Positions 1 through 7,406 of a stretch of 64,000 nucleotides of DNA are shown piece after piece. The position numbers and the translations under genes were made by a program. Below the pieces are notes generated by a model. The model was not told the origin of the DNA. It saw only the letters and a list, made by a program, of their open reading frames with translations, and searched no databases. Within the stretch, counting starts at the first letter, position 1. Every line of letters starts with the position of its first letter. Location: NCBI GenBank assembly GCA_938003545.1, contig CALKXY010000033.1, forward strand, positions 1 through 64,000. The letters run 5' to 3'. This stretch comes from an uncultured Caulobacterales bacterium (GTDB lineage Bacteria; Pseudomonadota; Alphaproteobacteria; Caulobacterales; Maricaulaceae).

Positions 1-160
1 CCGAGAGACGGTGGGGTTGAGCATTCTTGGGTGAGAGCCAGACCTGTGCCGGACCTTTTGCGGTGAGTGTTGAATGCCTGATCTTGAACCGGGGTCTCGA
101 AAATCTTTGGATTTCCGAGTTACTGTCGGAAGGTTTGACTGCAGGACCCCCAACCCCTTT
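1..160 (+). ncRNA. ssrS: Probable 6S RNA (ssrS), 5' end possibly outside the window
   Basis: No convincing protein lies here. A terminal helix can form between GGGGTTG (13-19) and CAACCCC (151-157). Inside are stretches that resemble bacterial 6S RNA by eye: the CCAGACCTGTGCCGGACC segment near 38-56 parallels the CCAGTCCCCTGAGCCG arm of the Escherichia coli RNA, and GATCTTGAACC near 81-91 parallels its conserved CTTGAACC. 6S RNA is a sigma70-RNA polymerase mimic that accumulates in stationary phase. In many proteobacteria it sits next to zapA, which would then be left of the window. The identification is by motif memory only; a covariance-model search would decide it. Confidence 0.45.
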
Positions 161-163
161 GCT

Positions 164-188
164 GTTATGTGTCCCCCAGACACATAAC
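164..188 (+). other. Perfect 10-bp inverted repeat, possible RNA 3' hairpin
   Basis: GTTATGTGTC (164-173) and GACACATAAC (179-188) are exact complements around a 5-base C-rich loop. It lies just after the candidate 6S RNA. There is no T-run behind it, so it is not a classical intrinsic terminator. It could protect or end the upstream RNA, or be a protein binding site. Confidence 0.5.
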
Positions 189-469
189 TAACGCTACGAC
201 ATCAAAAACCGCTGCCGCAGTGTTATCACTTGCGAGAAACAAAACTTTTATATTCGGTATTCCGTTGCGGGTGCCGGCACTGCGGGCTGTCCCTTTTTCG
301 AGGGCTTACGCCCTCTGGTGCGGGTTACCGCCCGCCCATGCAGAAATTGATGATATATCAATTTCGCAAGACCTAACCCGCGCGTTGGGATTCAATGGAG
401 CCGCAGACCCCCTAGATGGGCTGCGAGCGTTCTTGCCTGCGCATAGAACGGATTAACACTTGGAACAGG
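189..469. other. Gene-free stretch rich in short hairpins
   Basis: No gene is convincing in this gap. It holds a 10-bp palindrome GTGCCGGCAC (271-280), GAGGGC/GCCCTC (300-305/310-315) and GAAATTGAT/ATCAATTTC (343-351/357-365). A 95-codon open frame on the plus strand (169-456) starts inside the preceding hairpin and matches nothing I recognise, so it is not called. Confidence 0.4.
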
Positions 470-685
470 TTAAAAAGAGCGAGCGCCTGCGCGGACGCGG
501 ATGGCTTGGGGTGCGGGCGGGATGAGGGTTTCGAACGCGTCTTTGGCTTGGAGGAAGGCCGTGACATTGCCGTAAGGGCTGTCGGGGTGAAAGAATTTGG
601 CTTTCTTACGCCACGCCGTACGGACGTCGCCTTCGCGCGCGCTCATAGACAAACCGAGTGTGAGGAGTGCGTGTTGGCGTGTCAT
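470..685 (-). CDS. Small stand-alone J-domain protein
   Basis: This 71-residue protein consists almost entirely of a DnaJ J-domain. Helix II carries Arg/Lys residues (RTAWRKKAKFF), followed by the HPD tripeptide that stimulates Hsp70 (DnaK) ATPase, and a helix III containing AKDAFETLI. No glycine-rich, zinc-finger or substrate-binding region follows, so it would act as a minimal DnaK co-chaperone or be recruited to a specific client. It is divergent from pdxH, with a 120-base gap that must hold both promoters. The HPD loop and length support a real gene; its client is unknown. The C-terminal tail (IRVRAGARSF) is basic. Confidence 0.7.
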   Translation of the reverse strand: MTRQHALLTLGLSMSAREGDVRTAWRKKAKFFHPDSPYGNVTAFLQAKDAFETLIPPAPQAIRVRAGARSF

Positions 686-805
686 GCGGCAAATTCCCTA
701 AACTTAAGGCATGATTGAAGTTCATGCTTAATTTTCTCTAATCAAACAGCTAGGCCTTAACGACCTGCAAACAGGCATGGTTAATTTTAGGTTATTTGCA
801 CATTT

Positions 806-1465
806 ATGACAGATTCTTTCATTCCTCCCACGCCCAGCCGGGCAGACTACCTCGATAACGGTCCGCGCAAGATGGGGTGGTTAAATGCGGATGAGCCGAT
901 CTCGCTGTTTCAGAAATGGCTGGCGAAGGCGGGCGAGACCGAGCCGAATGATCCCAATGCGATGAGCCTCGCGACGGTTGACGGTGCTGGCCTGCCAGAT
1001 GTGCGCATTGTCTTGCTGAAGGGCCTCAATGAAGACGGCTTCGTGTTTTATACAAATGGCGAGAGCGCAAAGGGGCGGCAACTCGCCGAAACAGGGCAGG
1101 CGGCGCTGTGCTTTCATTGGAAAAGTTGGAAACGCCAAGTGCGTATTCGCGGGGCGGTCGCGCCTGTGTCTGTCGCGCAATCTGATGCTTATTTCGCGCA
1201 ACGTGCGCGCGGGTCACGTATTGGTGCCTGGGCCTCGGATCAATCGCGCCCCGTCGCTACGCGCGAAGCCATGGTGGATAATGTCGAAGCTGTGGAAGCT
1301 CGCTTTGCTGATGTGGATGTTCCGCGTCCCGCGCATTGGCATGGGTGGTGCGTTTCGCCCGACGCAATTGAGTTCTGGCAAGATGGGGCTTTCCGTTTGC
1401 ATGATCGTATTCTATTCACGAGAGACAATGAGGGCGAGTGGGCGAAAACGCGCCTCTTCCCCTAA
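806..1465 (+). CDS. pdxH: Pyridoxamine 5'-phosphate oxidase
   Basis: PdxH is an FMN enzyme that oxidises pyridoxine or pyridoxamine 5'-phosphate to pyridoxal 5'-phosphate, the last step of vitamin B6 synthesis and salvage, in the cytoplasm. The 219 residues match the usual length. Family landmarks are present in order: MSLATVDGAGLPDVRIVLLK (substrate and FMN binding, about 53-72), FHWKSWKRQVRIRG (about 103-116), SRIGAWASDQS (about 136-146), and the C-terminal EFWQDG, RLHDR and final RLFP, which contribute to the active site. The next gene (DUF1499) starts 11 bases later, so the two probably share a transcript. Confidence 0.95.
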   Translation: MTDSFIPPTPSRADYLDNGPRKMGWLNADEPISLFQKWLAKAGETEPNDPNAMSLATVDGAGLPDVRIVLLKGLNEDGFVFYTNGESAKGRQLAETGQAALCFHWKSWKRQVRIRGAVAPVSVAQSDAYFAQRARGSRIGAWASDQSRPVATREAMVDNVEAVEARFADVDVPRPAHWHGWCVSPDAIEFWQDGAFRLHDRILFTRDNEGEWAKTRLFP

Positions 1466-1476
1466 GGAAAAGCATT

Positions 1477-2331
1477 ATGGCTAAGTTGAAACCCGCGAAT
1501 GATATTGAAACTTTGCCCAAAGTCAGCGGGGATAAACGCCGCGCGCTGCGCCGATGGATCAACCGCCTGACATGGGCCTTTATCATTCTCGCGCCGCTGG
1601 TCTTTGCGGTGGCAGCCATTGGGTATAAATTAGGTCTGTTTGATCTTAGCTTTGCCTTTGGCGCGCTGAATCAGAAAATTGGCCCGCTCATGCTCTTGCT
1701 ATGCGGCGTATTTGGACTGACGAGCTTAGTTTTGGCCTTTATCGTCAAGCCGCGCAGAGGGGTGGTCGCGGGCGTTTTAGGCTTGGTTATCATGGCGGGC
1801 GCTTTGGTGAAATTAACGGGAACGAAAAAAGCTGTCTATGTCGACCTGCCATTTATCCATGACGTGACGACGGACACGCAAGATCCACCTGTCTTTGGTT
1901 CGATTGTCATGAGCGAACGCGCCAAGATCGCAGGTGTGAATACGACGGATTACATCGGCAAAATGGCGCCGATTTTTAAGGATAAAAAACCATCTGGTGA
2001 AACGCTTGTGTCTGTTCTGCAAACCAAAGCCTTCCCTGCAATTCGCCCTTTGGTCCTGAGCGATACAAAAGACGTGGTCTTTGGCGAAGCTCTCGCGACG
2101 GCCAAAGCCATGGGATGGGAAATCAAAGAAGACGATTCCGCCTCGGGGCGTATCGATGCCACAGATACGACATTCTGGTATGGCTTTGATGATGATATCA
2201 CAATTCGCCTGCGCGATGGCAAAGGCGGCGGCACGATTGTTGACGTGCGGTCGATCTCTCGGGTTGGGGGATCAGATATGGGTAAAAATGCCGACCGCGT
2301 GACGGAGTTCTTGGACCGCTTGTCTAAATAA
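1477..2331 (+). CDS. DUF1499 membrane-anchored protein
   Basis: The 284-residue protein has a basic N-terminus, then three hydrophobic segments (about 35-55, 70-88 and 95-112) and a soluble C-terminal DUF1499 domain. The family signature is the IHDVTTDTQDPPVF stretch at about 130-143; a later YGFDDDITIRLR and VDVRSISRVGGSDMG match the end of the domain. Function of the family is unknown. The start at 1477 is chosen over an in-frame ATG at 1438 because it has AAGGAAAAG 5-13 bases upstream and does not overlap pdxH. It is the second gene of a probable pdxH operon and converges on the metallo-hydrolase gene, whose stop is 4 bases away. Confidence 0.85.
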   Translation: MAKLKPANDIETLPKVSGDKRRALRRWINRLTWAFIILAPLVFAVAAIGYKLGLFDLSFAFGALNQKIGPLMLLLCGVFGLTSLVLAFIVKPRRGVVAGVLGLVIMAGALVKLTGTKKAVYVDLPFIHDVTTDTQDPPVFGSIVMSERAKIAGVNTTDYIGKMAPIFKDKKPSGETLVSVLQTKAFPAIRPLVLSDTKDVVFGEALATAKAMGWEIKEDDSASGRIDATDTTFWYGFDDDITIRLRDGKGGGTIVDVRSISRVGGSDMGKNADRVTEFLDRLSK

Positions 2332-2334
2332 CGA

Positions 2335-3243
2335 TTAGGCGGCGCGGTAGCTCTGGCGCAGGCCGTCAGGGCCGTCTGCCTGCACGCGGCCCGTCTCTCG
2401 CAAATGGATCATGTGCGAGAGGACGGAATGCGCGGCGGCGGGATACAGGCGCTTGTCGACATGCTGGTAGAGGGCTTCGACAATATCCATGATTTGGTCG
2501 AGGCCAGACTCCAGCGCGCCCAAAATCTGCGCCTCGCGGGTGAGGCGGTGATCTATATAGGCTTGGACGAATGTATTCACGTCGCGGATTTCTGTCCCAT
2601 GCGTCGGGCGGATCACATCGAAATTCCGCTCCAGCACACGGTTCAAGCTGTTGAGGTAATCGCCCATATGTCCGTCGGGCGGGGACACAACGGACGTAGA
2701 CCAGCCCATAATATGATCGCCAGAGAACAGCGTGTTCTCCTCCAACAGGGCGAAGCAGAGGTGATTGGAGGTGTGACCCGGCGTATGGATTGTTTCCAAT
2801 GTCCAGCCCTCGCCATTTACGACATAACCGTCGCGAATTTCGACATCGGGTTGAAAGGATAAATCGTCGCCTGCATCTAATTGCGGGGCCTCGCCTTGGG
2901 GGGCTTTTGGTTGAACGCTATAGCCATAAACCTTGCAACCATGTTTCGCGGCCAAAGGCTTGGCGAGCGGGCTGTGGTCGGCATGATGATGCGTGACGAG
3001 GACGTGGCTCACATGACGACCGTCCAATGCGTGGTCGAGCGCGGCAATATGGGCGTCTGTCGTCGGGCCAGGATCAATGACGCAGACGTGGCTGCCGGGC
3101 GCTTTCGATCCGATGATGTAAACGCCTGTGCCAGTAAAAGTGAACGGGCCGGGGTTATCCGCAATGACGCGCTGCACCAATGGCGTGATCTGGGCGAGGG
3201 CGCCATATTCAAAGTCGAAGGTTCTGACGAAAGGTATGCTCAT
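2335..3243 (-). CDS. Metallo-beta-lactamase-fold hydrolase (LACTB2-like)
   Basis: This 302-residue cytoplasmic protein has the binuclear zinc motif HHHADH (about 106-111, in VLVTHHHADHSPLA), then HTPGHTSNH, SGDHIMGW and PTHGTEIRD, giving the full set of metal ligands of the glyoxalase II/beta-lactamase superfamily. The C-terminal 70 residues (IVEALYQHVDKRLYPAAAHSVLSHMIHL) resemble the winged-helix tail of LACTB2-type enzymes, which act on RNA or on small esters; the substrate here cannot be told. It lies downstream of sppA on the same strand, but a strong hairpin at 3306-3326 separates them, so it is probably transcribed on its own. Confidence 0.88.
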   Translation of the reverse strand: MSIPFVRTFDFEYGALAQITPLVQRVIADNPGPFTFTGTGVYIIGSKAPGSHVCVIDPGPTTDAHIAALDHALDGRHVSHVLVTHHHADHSPLAKPLAAKHGCKVYGYSVQPKAPQGEAPQLDAGDDLSFQPDVEIRDGYVVNGEGWTLETIHTPGHTSNHLCFALLEENTLFSGDHIMGWSTSVVSPPDGHMGDYLNSLNRVLERNFDVIRPTHGTEIRDVNTFVQAYIDHRLTREAQILGALESGLDQIMDIVEALYQHVDKRLYPAAAHSVLSHMIHLRETGRVQADGPDGLRQSYRAA

Positions 3244-3305
3244 GAGAGGGCCTTCAAGAGTGAACGCCGTAATATACGGGCCTGCTATATGGCTTCATAT
3301 AATAA

Positions 3306-3326
3306 AGGCGGGACACTGTCCCGCCT
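3306..3326 (-). terminator. Hairpin terminator of sppA
   Basis: AGGCGGGAC (3306-3314) and GTCCCGCCT (3318-3326) form a 9-bp GC-rich stem with a 3-base loop. Read on the minus strand it follows the sppA stop by about 30 bases and is followed by TTATTATATG, a moderately T-rich run consistent with intrinsic termination. Confidence 0.55.
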
Positions 3327-3358
3327 CAAATTAGTATAGGTGTCTATATTAGAGTGAC

Positions 3359-5119
3359 CTAGCGCACCTCTGGAATGTCTGCTGTCATTTCCTGACCAAA
3401 GCGAACGGTGTTGCGGGCGCGGATGGCGGCTTGGACTTCTGGCATGGCAGAGATTTCGCGTAGGACTTGGACATCCTGTGCGACTTGCGCCGATCCTGTG
3501 AGAAGGTCGTTGAATTGCTCTTCAATCGATTTCTGGCGCGGGAAGATTTTGATGCGAACATCCTCATCTTCGTCAATTTCAGCGAGACGCTTGGCTGCAT
3601 TAATCGCTGTCAGAATGCCGCCAAGTTCATCGACGAGGCCGATCTCTTTGGCTTGCGCACCTGTCCAAACGCGGCCTTTGGCAATTTCTTGCACACGTTC
3701 TATCGGTAGATCACGACCTTTGGCGACGCGCTGCGTGAAGTCATCATAGATGTCCTGCAACTGTCCGCGATAGGCTTCGGATTGCGTCGGGGTAAATGGC
3801 GCATCGGGCGAATAGGCACCTGCGAACTCACCGCCGACTGTAATGCCTTCAATATTATAGCCGACTTTGGCAAATGTACCTTCCAAGGCAACCTTACCGC
3901 CGTAAACGCCGATGGAGCCTGTGATGGTCTGCGGCAGGGCAACGATATGGTCCGCATGTGCAGAGACATAATATCCGCCCGATGCTGCATATTGCCCCAT
4001 AGAGATGACGACAGGTTTGCCGGCTTCTCGTGCGCGGTCTGCTGCGGCGAGGATTTGATCCGAGGCTGCAGGGCTACCGCCCGGAGAGGAAACGCGGAAG
4101 ACGATGGCTTTGACTTTTTTGTCCTTCAACGCGGCGTCAAATCCATCGGCGACTGTATCGCCGCCCATTGTGATGCCTTGCGAAAAGAGTGACCCGCCAG
4201 AAGATTGACCCGGTAGGACCGCGCCTTGACCGCCGATAAAGGCGATTGTGTTATCGCCCTTTGTTGTGCCGGGGCCGTAATCATTGATGTTCATAAAGAC
4301 GATTTTGTCATTACTTGTTTTCTTGCGGATATATTCACGCGCTTCTTCAAGCTGGCCTAGTTTGTCGACCATGCCAGCGGCAAGTGCGTCCTCTGCACTA
4401 TGCGGTGCAGTTTTTAGGACGTCCGTCACGGCGGGAACTGTCATCTCGCGGTCTTGCGCAATTTGCTCGACAGCATTGTCAAAGATAGAGGTGAGATAGC
4501 TGGTCGTCGCCTCGCGGTGATATTTTGTGAATCCTTTTTCTGTGTAGGTGTTCACAGCATTCTTATATTCGTGAAACTGGAAAAATTCAGGATCAGCGTC
4601 GAGCTTTTCCATAACGCCGCCATAAAACTCTGTTTCAGAGCGAAGGCCCGAGACTGCGAAGCCTGTTGTGTCTTGCATCCAGATTTCGTCTGCCGCGGAG
4701 ACAGCTTGGTAAGGCATGAGGGATGTGCCCTCGAAACCCTGTGCATGCGCGATAATGAATTTGCCAGAGTCTTTAAAGTCGAGAAGGGCGAGGCGAATCT
4801 CTTCTGCGCTAGCTGGGGCCATGCTGAAGTTTTCAGCGCGAATAAAAACGCCTTTTACCGAATCATCATCTTTGGCGCGGTGTAGGGCGTAAACGGTATC
4901 AACAACTGAATTCGGACTTTGACCAAATAAACTGTCTCCAACGGAATGATCGATCAAACCTTGACGCATATCTAAGAGAAGTACCCGGTCTGGCGTTTTT
5001 TCACTCGCAGAACCCAAAGCTCCCAAGAGGCCGAAAAACATGAAGAGGACAAAGAGTAGGATGAAAAAGCCGAATATTCCGGCGATGGTTCCGACCATAG
5101 TGATGAAAAACTGACGCAT
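3359..5119 (-). CDS. sppA: Signal peptide peptidase SppA, 67-kDa type
   Basis: SppA is a membrane-anchored serine/lysine protease that degrades cleaved signal peptides. The 586 residues correspond to the long double-domain form. One N-terminal membrane helix spans about residues 8-35. The general base is Lys186 in HEYKNAVNTY (N-terminal domain), and the nucleophile is Ser380 in GQYAASGGYYVSAHAD (C-terminal domain), with FRVSSPGGSP and ITGSIGVYGGK around it; this Lys/Ser arrangement across the two domains is typical of bacterial 67-kDa SppA. It is a single gene, followed by a hairpin terminator and preceded by the promoter region it shares divergently with tRNA-Gln. Confidence 0.93.
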   Translation of the reverse strand: MRQFFITMVGTIAGIFGFFILLFVLFMFFGLLGALGSASEKTPDRVLLLDMRQGLIDHSVGDSLFGQSPNSVVDTVYALHRAKDDDSVKGVFIRAENFSMAPASAEEIRLALLDFKDSGKFIIAHAQGFEGTSLMPYQAVSAADEIWMQDTTGFAVSGLRSETEFYGGVMEKLDADPEFFQFHEYKNAVNTYTEKGFTKYHREATTSYLTSIFDNAVEQIAQDREMTVPAVTDVLKTAPHSAEDALAAGMVDKLGQLEEAREYIRKKTSNDKIVFMNINDYGPGTTKGDNTIAFIGGQGAVLPGQSSGGSLFSQGITMGGDTVADGFDAALKDKKVKAIVFRVSSPGGSPAASDQILAAADRAREAGKPVVISMGQYAASGGYYVSAHADHIVALPQTITGSIGVYGGKVALEGTFAKVGYNIEGITVGGEFAGAYSPDAPFTPTQSEAYRGQLQDIYDDFTQRVAKGRDLPIERVQEIAKGRVWTGAQAKEIGLVDELGGILTAINAAKRLAEIDEDEDVRIKIFPRQKSIEEQFNDLLTGSAQVAQDVQVLREISAMPEVQAAIRARNTVRFGQEMTADIPEVR

Positions 5120-5351
5120 ACGAATCGATCCGTTTCTAGGGCATTGCGATGAGAGACTGTATATTTGTTGTTAAACGATAAGAAATTACTCACAAGAGGC
5201 AGAATTCTATTTTTGCCAGTTGATTGCGTGGCGGGTGAGGTGTCGAAACTGCGATGAATTTTACAAGTCTGACATTTTTTGAACTAAACCTATTGCGTTG
5301 AAGGTTTCCGCCTATTAGAGAGCCGCTCTCGCCTGAGTGGACATGTTAGTT

Positions 5352-5425
5352 TGGGGCGTAGCCAAGTGGTAAGGCATCAGGTTTTGATCCTGTGATCGTT
5401 GGTTCGACCCCAGCCGCCCCAACCA
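5352..5425 (+). tRNA. tRNA-Gln (anticodon TTG), CCA encoded
   Basis: The acceptor stem TGGGGCG pairs with CGCCCCA at the 3' end, followed by discriminator A and an encoded CCA (5423-5425). The D-loop has AGTGGTAAGG, the anticodon loop is TTTTGAT with TTG as anticodon, and the T-arm contains GGTTCGACCCC. The gene stands alone between sppA and the TonB locus. TTG reads CAA and, by wobble, CAG. Confidence 0.95.
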
Positions 5426-5707
5426 TGTCCTCACGCAAAATCATGACTTAAGTCATTGATTTAGATGCCTCCCTTAAATTTCCCTTCCTTCCTGCCTCCT
5501 TATTTGTTTCTGCGATTCGTCCAAGGCTGTGGACAACTTTCGCATAATGTGTTACTTTATCACAAAATAAAGTGTTTTAGTGTGCTAAATCAACGGAAAT
5601 TCCCCTTGCGCTAGCGGCATTGTAATGATTGATTAATAAAAAATGCCTGTGTAAGCGGGCTTTCGAATACGCGCCGCTAAGTGCGCGAACGAATTTGGAG
5701 GACATGA
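5426..5707. promoter_or_regulatory. Intergenic region upstream of the TonB locus
   Basis: No gene is seen between tRNA-Gln and the first DUF3450 gene. It holds a 14-bp palindrome ATGACTTAAGTCAT (5443-5456), placed as a possible tRNA 3' hairpin or operator, and an inverted repeat ACTTTAT/ATAAAGT (5554-5560/5567-5573) in an AT-rich tract that probably contains the promoter of the operon. I could not fix a -35/-10 pair with confidence. A GGAGG at 5697-5701 is the ribosome binding site of the next gene. Confidence 0.4.
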
Positions 5708-6520
5708 GTGGTGAAGATTACAAACGCCCGTATTGCACTTTGCGTTACCTTATTGGCGACGGCCCAGATGGGTATGGCAGGTTTGGCGCATGCCCAAGAC
5801 GCCGATCCGAAGGCTCTAGAGTTCGCAGCTGTTCTGGACCAAATTCAAAATGTGAAAGTTGCAACCGCTCAACGTGAAGTCATGTTGGCCAGCCAGAATT
5901 CCACAATTGAGAATTTGAAGCAGCAGATTGTAACGGTTCCCGAGACAAAAGAGTCTGTTCGTGGGATTGTCACGCGCATGACGGCCGAAATCGAAAAGAT
6001 TATCGAGTCCGATTTGCCGTTCCGTAAAGAAGAGCGTTTCGCGCGCCTTGATACGTTGCGTACAAAACTTGCTGATCCGGCGTCGAGCGATGCAGATCTC
6101 TTTCGCCGCGCTCTGACAATTTACGATGTTGAGGCAAATTACGGCTATTCGATTTCTGCCTACACAGGTGATCATCCATTGAAGCCGGGGCGTCGCTTGG
6201 CGGCTTGTCAAGAAAATGTCGAATCTTCGACGTGTAACTTGTCGAATGATCAGAAGAAGCTGCTCGAAGGCAACGTGAATTCGGTCGATGATATTTCAGA
6301 TACTATTAAAGACGGAAACTACGTTCATTTTGGCCGTATGTCTTTTATCTATCTTGATCTGGATAGCCGCGAAGGCTTCCGGTGGAGCAAAGAGACGAAC
6401 GCATGGGAGCCTCTTCCATCCGGTGATATTATTAATGCTCGTAAAGCTGTGCGTATTGCGCGCGGCGAGAGTGCCCCCGGTGTCGTAACGGCGCCAATCA
6501 AAATGCAAGCGGCGCAATAA
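5708..6520 (+). CDS. DUF3450 periplasmic protein, first copy (TonB locus)
   Basis: A Sec signal peptide (about 1-29, ending AHAQD) leads into a coiled coil (about 40-75) and a DUF3450 domain with the hallmark SDLPFRKEERFARLDTL (about 98-114), then FRRALTIYDVEANYG and a C-terminal RIARGESAPGVVTAPI. Such proteins are encoded with TtpC-type TonB systems and are thought to contact TtpC in the periplasm; the biochemical role is unproven. The start is a GTG at 5708 or 5711, both spaced correctly from GGAGG; the nearby ATG at 5704 is in another frame. Unlike the second copy, it carries an insert of about 30 residues with two cysteines (CQENVESSTC, about 167-176). Confidence 0.85.
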   Translation: MVKITNARIALCVTLLATAQMGMAGLAHAQDADPKALEFAAVLDQIQNVKVATAQREVMLASQNSTIENLKQQIVTVPETKESVRGIVTRMTAEIEKIIESDLPFRKEERFARLDTLRTKLADPASSDADLFRRALTIYDVEANYGYSISAYTGDHPLKPGRRLAACQENVESSTCNLSNDQKKLLEGNVNSVDDISDTIKDGNYVHFGRMSFIYLDLDSREGFRWSKETNAWEPLPSGDIINARKAVRIARGESAPGVVTAPIKMQAAQ

Positions 6521-6617
6521 TAAGCGTCCTGTATACCAATCGATTGTGGTGCGTGATCTGTATGACCAACTGGTCAGCCGCACGTGCCGCCAAATATAAG
6601 CAGCCTGGAAGGAAACC

Positions 6618-7388
6618 ATGTTAAAATCTTCAATCGCCAAGCGCCTGATGCTGGCCGGTGTTGCAGTTGGACTGCTTGCCGCACCAGCTCACGCCCAGCT
6701 CGATACCGCATTGAGTATTGCGAAGTCTTCAACGGCTGCCGCCGCTGCCTCACAGCAGCGCGTAGAGCAAGCTGATGATCAGGCTGATAACGCAATTCGT
6801 GAATATCGTGCTGTTTTGCAGCAAAAAGATAATATCGAATTATTTGTGGCGCAGCAGGAAATTTTCCGCGCGTCACAGCAAAGCGAAATTACGTCCCTAA
6901 GGCGTCAGCTTGGAACCGTTGAGCAGATCAAACAGGGCATGAGCCCAATGATGTTGAAAATGGCTGCGGCTTTGGAAGATAGCATTAAATCAGATTTGCC
7001 ATTCAATAAAAATGAGCGTCTTGCGCGTATTGAAAATGTGAAATCCGTTTTGGGTGATCCGAATGTTTCGCCAGCTGAGCAATATCGCCGGGTTTTGAAT
7101 GCTTATAAAATCGAAGTCACTTATGGCCTTGGTATCGACTCCTATGAAGGTGCGCATCCAACTCAGCCTGGTAACGTCGTTAACTTCATCCGCTTTGGTC
7201 GGACGTCTTTGGTCTATATCTCCAAAGATGAGTCAGACATTGCGATTTATGAATTAGCCGCAGATGGCACAGGAAGCTGGAAAACGTTGGATGGTGCCGA
7301 TGGCATTCAAATGCGTCAAGCTATCCGTATCGCCAAGGGCGAAGCTGCTCCGGGCTTGGTCTACGCACCTGTCCTAGTTGGCAAATAG
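6618..7388 (+). CDS. DUF3450 periplasmic protein, second copy (TonB locus)
   Basis: This is a 256-residue paralogue of the preceding protein: signal peptide (about 1-24, cleavage after AHA), coiled coil rich in Gln and Ala (about 35-90), and the DUF3450 core IKSDLPFNKNERLARIENV (about 123-141) with QYRRVLNAYKIEVTYG and the C-terminal IRIAKGEAAPGLVYAP. It lacks the cysteine insert of the first copy. GGAAGGA precedes the ATG by 4-5 bases. The stop is 18 bases before the start of the TtpC-like gene, so co-transcription is very likely. Inferred role: periplasmic partner of the TtpC/ExbB/ExbD motor. Confidence 0.9.
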   Translation: MLKSSIAKRLMLAGVAVGLLAAPAHAQLDTALSIAKSSTAAAAASQQRVEQADDQADNAIREYRAVLQQKDNIELFVAQQEIFRASQQSEITSLRRQLGTVEQIKQGMSPMMLKMAAALEDSIKSDLPFNKNERLARIENVKSVLGDPNVSPAEQYRRVLNAYKIEVTYGLGIDSYEGAHPTQPGNVVNFIRFGRTSLVYISKDESDIAIYELAADGTGSWKTLDGADGIQMRQAIRIAKGEAAPGLVYAPVLVGK

Positions 7389-7406
7389 AATAGAGGAATG
7401 ATAAAC

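Noticed and set aside
169-456. 95-codon open frame on the plus strand at the left edge
   Set aside because: Its ATG lies within a perfect hairpin, there is no ribosome binding site, the composition is Arg/Pro/Ala-rich, and it resembles no family known to me.
5629-5877. Open frame with an ATG at 5704 just before the first DUF3450 gene
   Set aside because: It reads the DUF3450 gene in the wrong frame; the true frame begins with GTG 5708 or 5711 and has a signal peptide.
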